Source of the DNA: Desulfobacterales bacterium
Lineage (GTDB): Bacteria > Desulfobacterota > DSM-4660 > Desulfatiglandales > Desulfatiglandaceae
Direction of reading: 5' to 3'
Length of the DNA stretch: 13,457 bases
Assembly: GCA_022013615.1 (NCBI GenBank)
Contig: JAKLQB010000416.1
Span: 1 to 13,457, forward strand
A model generated the notes under the pieces. It had not been told where the DNA came from. It saw only the letters and a list, made by a program, of their open reading frames with translations, and searched no databases. Positions 1-6,255 of this stretch are shown piece after piece. Numbering within the stretch: position 1 is the stretch's first letter; each line of letters starts with the position of its first letter. The position numbers and the translations under genes were made by a program.

Positions 1-1924
1 CGTCGTCCTGGAATTGAACAACGGTCTTGCGCGAGCGTCTTTCAAAATATGTTCGAATCGTTAACGTGCCTCCCCCTCTCATAGCCGCGACGGCATTATT
101 GGTCAGGTTTAAAAAAACCTGCTGTAACTGGCGGGAATCTCCCTTGACCAGGGGAATATTTTCCGCCAACTCCAGAACCAGCTCAATATCGTTCATGTCC
201 AGGGCGTGTTTGGCAACCTTGATTATTTCTTCCAGACACTGGTTTAAATCGGAGTATTCCGAGTTCCCTTCTCCAAGACGGGCAAAGCTTAGTAAGTTCT
301 CTACAACCTGTTTGCAGTGAAGTCCCTGTCTTTCTATTGTCTGCAAGTCTTCAAACTCCTGAGTCCCCTTATCGGTTTTTCGGAGCAAAATATCGCAGAA
401 GCCAAGCATAACACCCAAGGGATTATTCACCTCGTGGGCCACACCTGCCGCCAGAGTCCCAAGAGAGGCCAGCTTTTCTGTATTAATAAGCTGCCTTTCC
501 AAATTCTTGTTTTCTGTAATATCCCTGGCAATACACAACACGGCATTAACCCCGCCCTCTTCATCTTTCAGAGGCATGAAATTGGCACTTATCCAGATTT
601 CGTGTTCTCCGGTTTTCAGTTCAAATTCATCTCGCACACTTTTTCCGAGTTTGTAAACCAGCCCAACTAACTTGAGTTGTTTTTCAGCGACTTTGTCAGG
701 AAACAAACTTGAAAGACCCTTCCCAAGGAATCCCTCAGCCGGCCCACCGAAAAAATTGGCCGTAAAGCTATTCATTGATTGAAAAATGCCCTCCGAATCG
801 ACCGTAAAAATAAAGTCTTCGGCACTTTCTACCAGGGAGCGGTACTTCTCTTCGGATTTCTTGAGGTCCTCCGTTCTTTGAGCAACTTTTTTTTCAATTA
901 CGCGAGACCATCGGATTTCAAAGAACAGAACAGCCGATGCTCCCAGTAAAATGACGAAAAGAATTAGTCCCTGCAACAGGAATTGCCTCGAGTGACCTTT
1001 GTGGACAGCCCCTTCTATTTCGGATACAGGAGCGACCACAGCCACCGACCATTTCTGAGGTGGATTGTCGGAAACGATGATGGGACAATAGGCAATCAGC
1101 TTCTTGATTCTTCCAGTTAAGCCACGATGCCAGCCGGAAAAATACCAGCCGGTGCCAGCCTGACCTTTGAGCATGTTTTCTTTCTGAATGAAGTTGATTT
1201 TCTCGTAGGAGAGGTTGGGATTTTTCTCTTCCCTGGCCTTGAAGGCGCTCTTTCCCACAAAATCGGCATCGGAATGAAAAAGAAAGTTTCCATTTCCGTC
1301 AATGATCCATGCATAACCTGTCTTCCCCGAGCGAATGTTTTTCAAAAATGGGGTCAGAAACCAGGAGACATTGACGTTAAAGACAAGTAATCTCGATGAA
1401 TCACCTGCCAGGCAAAGAGCAAGTATCAGGCCTGTTCCGGAACGCTTGATTTGCGGTTGAGACACCCAAACACTCTTTTCCTCAAGCATCTCGGTAATGG
1501 GCAAAGCATCCAGCGGTATACCCGGCGCTTTATCTGTGGTGTAATGTTTATAAGGCATATAAACATAGGCACTTCGATTCTCCAGATCAACTATTTCAAT
1601 TCTCCACACACCGCTTTCCAAGACGCGGAAAAAACTCTTCTGTATACTTTCATAGTAGTCTTCCGGGCGAAGTCCTTCCAGGGACACTTCTTTACTGAGC
1701 AAAAGCATCTCTTTTTTTATAAGGTGCAGCTCCCGTTCAACAAGATCGGTGATATTACGAGCAATGACCAATTGTTGCTCATTAAACTGGTCCCCTACCT
1801 GTTCCCTCATCTCCCTGGCAGACCACAGGCCCAATACCGTGCCTGCACCCAGGAAAATGACAGCCGCCACAGACACAATCACAATGACATTTCTTCTTAT
1901 TCCGGAACGTTTTCTTTTATCCAT
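1..1924 (-). CDS. Cache-PAS sensor histidine kinase, C-terminus cut by window edge
   Basis: Membrane-bound histidine kinase; about 641 residues are visible and the reading frame runs open off the left edge. The ATG at 1924 is followed by a basic stretch (MDKRKR) and TM1 at about residues 12-34. A periplasmic Cache-type sensor covers about 36-312 and includes the typical GKTGYAWIIDGNGNFLFH stretch near 194. TM2 lies at about 314-337, followed by a short coiled linker, a PAS domain (about 358-475), and HisKA with phospho-acceptor His497 (GVAHEVNNPLG). The HATPase N box (NLTNNAVAAM, Asn609/610) is present; the sequence stops at QDD, just before the G1 box. It is the last gene seen in the leftward array, about 100 nt after the REC-CBS gene. 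The H-box region closely resembles that of the soluble REC-kinase at 8428-9633, suggesting shared receiver partners (inference). Ligand unknown; Cache domains usually bind small organic acids or amino acids. Confidence 0.95.
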   Translation of the reverse strand, partial: MDKRKRSGIRRNVIVIVSVAAVIFLGAGTVLGLWSAREMREQVGDQFNEQQLVIARNITDLVERELHLIKKEMLLLSKEVSLEGLRPEDYYESIQKSFFRVLESGVWRIEIVDLENRSAYVYMPYKHYTTDKAPGIPLDALPITEMLEEKSVWVSQPQIKRSGTGLILALCLAGDSSRLLVFNVNVSWFLTPFLKNIRSGKTGYAWIIDGNGNFLFHSDADFVGKSAFKAREEKNPNLSYEKINFIQKENMLKGQAGTGWYFSGWHRGLTGRIKKLIAYCPIIVSDNPPQKWSVAVVAPVSEIEGAVHKGHSRQFLLQGLILFVILLGASAVLFFEIRWSRVIEKKVAQRTEDLKKSEEKYRSLVESAEDFIFTVDSEGIFQSMNSFTANFFGGPAEGFLGKGLSSLFPDKVAEKQLKLVGLVYKLGKSVRDEFELKTGEHEIWISANFMPLKDEEGGVNAVLCIARDITENKNLERQLINTEKLASLGTLAAGVAHEVNNPLGVMLGFCDILLRKTDKGTQEFEDLQTIERQGLHCKQVVENLLSFARLGEGNSEYSDLNQCLEEIIKVAKHALDMNDIELVLELAENIPLVKGDSRQLQQVFLNLTNNAVAAMRGGGTLTIRTYFERRSRKTVVQFQDD

Positions 1925-2027
1925 CAGGATATCCTAACCTTGCCGCCCCAGAAAACTATGTAAGATAAGGAAATTTGGGTAATTGGATTAGCTGGAGGGA
2001 TCAAGTGAAGTGACTTTTGGGCCTTTT

Positions 2028-2930
2028 CTATACCCTCAGGGTCTTCTCCATTTCAAAAAACAGGTCCTGCTCCCTAATCACGCCTACAATCTCCCCTGAT
2101 CTTGTAACAGCCAGCCTTCTGGCCCTATTCTCGATCATCATCCCGGCGGCTTCCATGAGATTTGAGTCCCCATCGATAGTATGGGGGGCTGGGGACATGA
2201 TATCTTTAATTTTCTTTTTACCCAGTTCTTCCACCTGTCGTATGAACATGCCCCTCCAAAACATGGGGGAGTATTGGATGCTGTCTGCAGTGGACGGCTT
2301 AGGGGCACCTAAATAGGCAGGCATGATCCCTTCCAGTAAGTCCACAATTGCCAGGAGTCCCTGCACCTTACCCCTGTCATCGAATACGAGGATGGAGCGG
2401 TGCCCTGTTTCCATAATCCGGCTGGTGGAAACCTTTGAAGTAAAAGATGCTTTCAAGCTGAAAATAGCCTCCTTGACGGTTTGGTCCCCCTTCAGGGTTG
2501 TATATTCTTCAATGGGAATCATCACGTCCATGACGCTTTTCTCTTCAGGAGGCAACTCCATTTTCCCATGCCGGCACGCCTCCTCTATTTTGGAAGCCAG
2601 AAGATCCATATCGCAGGGTTTTGAAAGGTAATCGAATGCTCCCTCAACTAAGGCCTCCCTGGCAGATGGCATGGCTCCGTGCCCGGTGAGCATGATCACT
2701 GGGAGGTCAGGGGAGTGTTTTTTGATCTCCTGCAAGGCCTGATGGCCATCCATACCCGGCATCTTTATATCCAGGATGACCACATCGGGATTCTCTTTAA
2801 GCTTTTCAATGGCCTCTTCACCACTGCCAGCCAAAATTGTCTCAAATCCTCGTCTGTTAAGGAGTTTCTTAGTGGTTGCTCTAAATTGTTCTTCATCATC
2901 CACCATTAAAACTTTTTTTGTGCTACTCAT
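2028..2930 (-). CDS. Response regulator receiver fused to a CBS domain pair
   Basis: 300-residue soluble protein. The N-terminal receiver (about 5-120) has the acidic pair Asp11/Asp12, phospho-acceptor Asp54 in ILDIKMPGMDG, switch Thr82 and Lys104. After a short linker, residues about 130-300 carry two CBS motifs: the first opens at SVMDVMIPIEEY, the second at IKDIMSPAPHTIDGDSNLMEA and ends GVIREQDLF. CBS pairs generally bind adenine nucleotides or S-adenosylmethionine, so the protein could couple phosphorylation to energy state (inference). There is no DNA-binding domain. The start is firm: a perfect AGGAGG (2939-2944) lies 8 nt upstream of the ATG. It follows the Yip1 gene by 26 nt and precedes the Cache-PAS kinase, its likely partner. 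The region between the CBS motifs (about 205-235, AYLGAPKPST...MFWRGMF) is longer than usual and may be a small insertion. Confidence 0.93.
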   Translation of the reverse strand: MSSTKKVLMVDDEEQFRATTKKLLNRRGFETILAGSGEEAIEKLKENPDVVILDIKMPGMDGHQALQEIKKHSPDLPVIMLTGHGAMPSAREALVEGAFDYLSKPCDMDLLASKIEEACRHGKMELPPEEKSVMDVMIPIEEYTTLKGDQTVKEAIFSLKASFTSKVSTSRIMETGHRSILVFDDRGKVQGLLAIVDLLEGIMPAYLGAPKPSTADSIQYSPMFWRGMFIRQVEELGKKKIKDIMSPAPHTIDGDSNLMEAAGMMIENRARRLAVTRSGEIVGVIREQDLFFEMEKTLRV

Positions 2931-2938
2931 TACATAAA

Positions 2939-2944
2939 CCTCCT
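2939..2944 (-). promoter_or_regulatory. Strong Shine-Dalgarno of the REC-CBS gene
   Basis: Minus-strand AGGAGG, eight nucleotides before the ATG at 2930. It fixes the start, and it lies between the Yip1 stop (2957) and the REC-CBS start, so translation is probably initiated independently within one transcript. Confidence 0.8.
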
Positions 2945-2956
2945 ATCCCATGCATT

Positions 2957-3511
2957 TTACGCACCAAGCCCCTTGATGTAAAGAATCACCGGCCCTAAAG
3001 ACCAGAAGAACAACACCAGAACAAATATGGAAAGCCCAATAATCAGAAACGCCTGCATCCACTTAAATCCGCACCCTTTGACCATGCCCGTGGCTATGAG
3101 CAGCCATTTCCAGGGTTCGGTAAGCCAGACAAACAGAGGAATCCAGGATGCAAGCAGGGTCACTCCTGCTGCAAAGGCATACACGGCGAAGAGCCTTGTA
3201 AATGTCACGCGTTTACCAATGGTCATGGTCATGGCCATAAAACCGATACCAGCCGCGATAAGAGGCATGCCAACGGCGTTTATCAGCAATATGCCGGCCA
3301 TAAGAACGGGTTTCTCGTTAATACAGGTGAGGCTTGCCCCGGTAAAAAACAGGCTGGATATTAGCAAAAAGCCAAAGGGTTTCCCGAACCCCACATTTTC
3401 AGGTAACTCACTAAAGAATTGCCTTGGAGAGCCCAATATTCTTGTCAGGGCTTGAAAATAGAATCCAAAGGTGAACCTGTCGTTATCTGCTATTGCAAGG
3501 GGCTCTGCCAT
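2957..3511 (-). CDS. Yip1-family multi-span inner membrane protein
   Basis: 184 residues. A short hydrophilic N-terminus (about 1-42) contains a PRQFFSELPE stretch typical of the amphipathic entry of bacterial Yip1-domain proteins. About five hydrophobic spans follow, at roughly 45-62, 68-98 (possibly two), 107-130, 134-147 and 154-180. I assign it to the Yip1/YIF1 membrane fold from this pattern; bacterial members have no established biochemical role. The ATG at 3511 has AAGGAAAG a few bases upstream. It sits 43 nt after the 55-aa membrane protein and 26 nt before the REC-CBS gene, so it is very likely co-transcribed with transporter and regulator. An accessory or scaffolding role for the transporter or kinase complex is a guess. 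A generic unknown membrane protein is the alternative. Confidence 0.82.
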   Translation of the reverse strand: MAEPLAIADNDRFTFGFYFQALTRILGSPRQFFSELPENVGFGKPFGFLLISSLFFTGASLTCINEKPVLMAGILLINAVGMPLIAAGIGFMAMTMTIGKRVTFTRLFAVYAFAAGVTLLASWIPLFVWLTEPWKWLLIATGMVKGCGFKWMQAFLIIGLSIFVLVLFFWSLGPVILYIKGLGA

Positions 3512-3554
3512 GAGCTTTCCTTATTAAAAAAATATTCTTCACTTATCCTGTTCA

Positions 3555-3722
3555 TCAGCCAGACAAGATTCCAAACTTTGCAAAAATGCCCCATATAAGC
3601 ATTATTATTGTAAGTATGAAGAAAAAAGTCCGTTCTGCTTTTTTGCTAAAATAGGTAACTCCTTTTGAGTAAAACAGTGTCTTCTTTTGGTTCACGGCTT
3701 TGTCCTCATCGATTCTTTCCAT
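3555..3722 (-). CDS. Small single-span membrane protein (55 aa), unknown function
   Basis: Short open frame, ATG at 3722 to TGA at 3555-3557, between the second DASS transporter and the Yip1 gene. The first 31 residues are charged and rich in Lys/Glu/Asp (MERIDEDKAVNQKKT... YFSKKAER). A single hydrophobic segment follows at about 32-47 (TFFFILTIIMLIWGIF), then a short tail AKFGILSG. The positive charge before the span predicts N-in/C-out topology. A clear GGTAGAGG ribosome binding site (3730-3737) lies 7 nt from the ATG, immediately after the transporter's TAA (3738-3740). This spacing and the gap-filling position support a real gene. I do not recognise a family. By analogy with other small proteins encoded next to transporters it could be a transporter subunit or stabiliser, but that is inference. 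Confidence 0.78.
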   Translation of the reverse strand: MERIDEDKAVNQKKTLFYSKGVTYFSKKAERTFFFILTIIMLIWGIFAKFGILSG

Positions 3723-3729
3723 AACTGAA

Positions 3730-3737
3730 CCTCTACC
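3730..3737 (-). promoter_or_regulatory. Ribosome binding site of the 55-aa membrane protein
   Basis: Minus-strand GGTAGAGG lies directly after the transporter stop codon, with a 7-nt spacer to the ATG at 3722. It is the main argument that the short frame is translated. Confidence 0.65.
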
Positions 3738-5588
3738 TTAAAACCCGGGTAACCCGCCAAAACCCCTGAAACTCCAGTAGACGGCGGTAAACAGAACAAT
3801 AAGCACGTTTGCGATAAACCACATGGGTATGCCCACCCTCAGGTAGTCTTTGGGCTCGAGATAACCGCTTGCATAGACAATGGCGTTTGGAGGCGTTCCA
3901 ATTATCAGACAGTAGGCAAAAGAGGAAGCTATTGCCGTGCCCATAGCCATAAAGGGCAGAAAGGTTGTGCCCGGATGGACAAGGCCGGCCATGTTCAGGG
4001 CAATGGGGCCTACTGCTGCCGCCGCTGGGCCGTCGGCCATGAGGTTTGTGATCACGGCCGTTAGCCCGTTTGAAGTGGCCATGAGAGGGAGCCCCGCATC
4101 CATTCCGAGCGGAGCAAGGCCATCAATTACAGATCTTGCCAGCCAGTAGGCAGCCCCTGTGCTGTCCAAGGTTCTCCCAAATATGATGGCGCCGGCATAA
4201 AGCCAGACCACACCCCAGTCCACCCTTTCCTGGTAGTCTCGCCAGTTGACGACGCCAGCAAGGAGATAGGCCACTGCGCCTGCAACTGCTATTACTCCGA
4301 TGCCAAGGCGAACAGGATAAATGCCCATATTGTAAAATGCCTTTTCAGTAAACCAGCCGTATACCATAACGACAAAAATGATGAGGGCCCATATCTGCTT
4401 GCTATTCCACCCACCCATCTTCCCTATTTCTCTTTGCAGTTGATTCATGGCAGGGGCAAGAGAAGTGATCCTGGGCTTAAAGCGCAAGTTCACCATAAAC
4501 CATGTGACTGGAATCATGACTAAAATAAAGGGGAAACAATAGGTAACCCACTGAAAATAGCCAATATCAAAGCCGAACATGTCGTTCAAGTAGGTCATCA
4601 TAATCACGTTTCTTGCGCCACCTGACGGGGCCCCCGGGCCTCCTATGTTACACGCCATTGCAATGGCTATCATTAGCATCTTGGCAAGCTCTTTGTCCTC
4701 TGGAACTTCCCGGGTCAGGCTGTTTTGATAAAGAAGCATGCCTATAGGAAGGAACATGGCAGCCAGGGCATGGTCCGAGATAAATGCTGCAAGGGGCGAA
4801 ATAATGATAAAGAAGATAAGGGTGACCCATTTCGCACTGGGAACTGCCAGTTTTTTGAACATCATAAGGCACATTCTCTTGTCAACACCTGTTTTCACAA
4901 AGGCTGCCGCAAACATGAGGCTCCCCATGATAAACCAGCAGGCATCGTCCCAGTAGAGCATGGCAACCTCTTGTCGTGTGACAACGCCTGTGAACACAAG
5001 GATAAGTCCTATACAAAAGGCAACACCCGGCAGGGGAATGCATTCTGTCATAAAACAAAAGACCACAAATACCATCATGGCTATGGCAACTTTGATATGC
5101 CAGGCCCCCTTATCAGCCGTTTTCTTGTCCCCGCCGGAAAGGTTTTCATATTTAAGGCCATCTCTTCTGAGCTCCATGGACTTCGTCATTAGTGCACCAA
5201 AGGCTTCATCACTGACATTGTCATTGATATAGGCCTGTGCCCGTTTTAAATTTTCAGAATCTCCCTGGATTTTGTATTTCTTGCACCACTTGAGATCTCT
5301 TTTTAAAAAGCGATCCCTGGAAAGGGCGCCCATTCTCATGTTTGTTTCCATCATCTGGGCAGTGAGGAGCTGCCATTGGTCTGCATCTGAGCTTTTTTTG
5401 TTAAACAGCTCAGTGATGATAAAATTTACGACTGCTTTTGGTCCCACCTTAACTTCGGTCCCCACATCCTTCATCCCATAGGGTGTTGGTAAAAGCAGGA
5501 TAGCAAAGAACAGAACAACAGGTATAATTAGGAGCTTCCAGTTTACGTACTTGTCATATCCAGCAGCCTTCGCTTTCGTTCCAGTCAT
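3738..5588 (-). CDS. DASS (SLC13-type) anion transporter with extra N-terminal periplasmic segment
   Basis: 616 residues; normal DASS proteins are nearer 450-500. TM1 (about 18-36) ends in LLLPTPYGM, the usual DASS TM1 motif. An extra hydrophilic segment of about 120 residues (40-162, charged, helical-looking) precedes TM2 at WHIKVAIAMMVFVVFCFMTE. The rest follows the family: two inverted halves, a re-entrant loop with GGPGAPSGGARNV (316-328), and a late IGTPPNAI (563-570). The canonical SNT triplets are replaced: SDH at 271-273 and ADG at 518-520. DASS carriers normally couple Na+ to dicarboxylate, citrate or sulfate uptake; with altered cation-site motifs neither ion nor substrate can be named. 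The start has GAGG upstream (CCGAGGTATAAAATG). It is preceded by a receiver-only regulator (114-nt gap) and followed by the 55-aa membrane protein. Confidence 0.92.
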   Translation of the reverse strand: MTGTKAKAAGYDKYVNWKLLIIPVVLFFAILLLPTPYGMKDVGTEVKVGPKAVVNFIITELFNKKSSDADQWQLLTAQMMETNMRMGALSRDRFLKRDLKWCKKYKIQGDSENLKRAQAYINDNVSDEAFGALMTKSMELRRDGLKYENLSGGDKKTADKGAWHIKVAIAMMVFVVFCFMTECIPLPGVAFCIGLILVFTGVVTRQEVAMLYWDDACWFIMGSLMFAAAFVKTGVDKRMCLMMFKKLAVPSAKWVTLIFFIIISPLAAFISDHALAAMFLPIGMLLYQNSLTREVPEDKELAKMLMIAIAMACNIGGPGAPSGGARNVIMMTYLNDMFGFDIGYFQWVTYCFPFILVMIPVTWFMVNLRFKPRITSLAPAMNQLQREIGKMGGWNSKQIWALIIFVVMVYGWFTEKAFYNMGIYPVRLGIGVIAVAGAVAYLLAGVVNWRDYQERVDWGVVWLYAGAIIFGRTLDSTGAAYWLARSVIDGLAPLGMDAGLPLMATSNGLTAVITNLMADGPAAAAVGPIALNMAGLVHPGTTFLPFMAMGTAIASSFAYCLIIGTPPNAIVYASGYLEPKDYLRVGIPMWFIANVLIVLFTAVYWSFRGFGGLPGF

Positions 5589-5631
5589 TTTATACCTCGG
5601 TTTTTGGGAAGTCTGTTCTTTAACAACTCAA

Positions 5632-5672
5632 CTAAGCCTTCATGCCAAGTGCAAAGCAAAGCGCAGGCTTAG
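5632..5672. promoter_or_regulatory. Intergenic inverted repeat upstream of the second transporter gene
   Basis: CTAAGCCT (5632-5639) and AGGCTTAG (5665-5672) form a perfect 8-bp stem around a 25-nt loop, in the 114-nt gap between the receiver gene and the transporter. There is no U-tract on the minus strand after it, so it is not a convincing intrinsic terminator. An mRNA processing or stability hairpin, or an operator, is possible. Confidence 0.4.
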
Positions 5673-5702
5673 AGCTTTCTCAAACAATCCCCGACATCAT
5701 CA

Positions 5703-6158
5703 TCAAGGATTCTCGGACTCTTTGATAATTTGTCTCGGAGACTTCATAAACCTTCTCGTTTGAGCCACACGGATCTTTTCTTCCAGCCTTTGCCTTTTCT
5801 CAAATGCCTCTTCCGCCTTCTTTATAAGGTCATTAACATCTGTCGGTTTCATTAAATAGTCTGTTGCCCCTGAGTGTAAACCCTCCACCGCAGAATCTAC
5901 CGTGGCATGGCCGGTCAACATTATTACCTCAACCAGAGGAAAGAGCCTCTTTATTTCCTTCAACGTGGTCATGCCATCCATCCCAGGCATCTTGACATCC
6001 AGAATCACCACGTCGATGTTGCGCGATTTCAGTATTTCCAGGGCCTCATTCCCACTGATCACTGTCAGGACGTCATAACCCTTTCTCGCAAGCAACTTTT
6101 TGGTAGTGGAGAGAAATCTTTCCTCATCATCCACCAGCATCATTTTCATTTTTGCCAT
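5703..6158 (-). CDS. Receiver-only response regulator
   Basis: 151 residues. A CheY-like receiver fills about 4-120: acidic pair Asp10/Asp11, phospho-acceptor Asp54 in ILDVKMPGMDG, LTGHAT with the switch Thr, and a conserved KP (YLMKPTD). The C-terminal 30 residues are a basic, coiled-coil-like tail (EKRQRLEEKIRVAQTRR) with no output domain. It belongs to the same subtype as the receivers at 7969 and 11659 and probably takes phosphate from one of the kinases here (inference). The ATG at 6158 has only an AGGGGG-type ribosome binding site. The gene lies 97 nt after the Cache kinase and 114 nt before the second transporter, so it may head a second transcriptional segment. Confidence 0.94.
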   Translation of the reverse strand: MAKMKMMLVDDEERFLSTTKKLLARKGYDVLTVISGNEALEILKSRNIDVVILDVKMPGMDGMTTLKEIKRLFPLVEVIMLTGHATVDSAVEGLHSGATDYLMKPTDVNDLIKKAEEAFEKRQRLEEKIRVAQTRRFMKSPRQIIKESENP

Positions 6159-6177
6159 GTTTTGCCCCCTATGATTT

Positions 6178-6209
6178 GGTTGAATGGTTGAGTAGTTTAG
6201 TAGTTAAGT
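6178..6209. repeat. Degenerate 8-bp tandem repeat, four units
   Basis: Four consecutive 8-mers in perfect phase: GGTTGAAT, GGTTGAGT, AGTTTAGT, AGTTAAGT. A half unit GGTTG follows at 6210-6214. The array lies 20-51 nt upstream of the start of the receiver gene at 6158, in non-coding sequence. Confidence 0.7.
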
Positions 6210-6214
6210 GGTTG

Positions 6215-6231
6215 TCAATTGAACCAATTGA
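6215..6231. repeat. Short perfect palindrome TCAATTG-AAC-CAATTGA
   Basis: A 7-bp perfect inverted repeat with a 3-nt loop, directly next to the 8-bp tandem array in the gap between the Cache kinase and the receiver gene. It is AT-rich with no T-run, so more likely an operator-like site than a terminator. Function unknown. Confidence 0.4.
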
Positions 6232-6255
6232 AGAAGTTTCCCATTTGACGAAGTC

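Noticed and set aside
1451..1963. 170-codon plus-strand open frame
   Set aside because: It lies opposite the N-terminal and Cache part of the kinase at 1-1924, whose minus-strand frame has family motifs throughout; no ribosome binding site or recognisable protein on the plus strand.
4725..5192. 155-codon plus-strand open frame
   Set aside because: Antisense to the second DASS transporter; the composition (Lys/His/Cys-rich) is that of a shadow frame.
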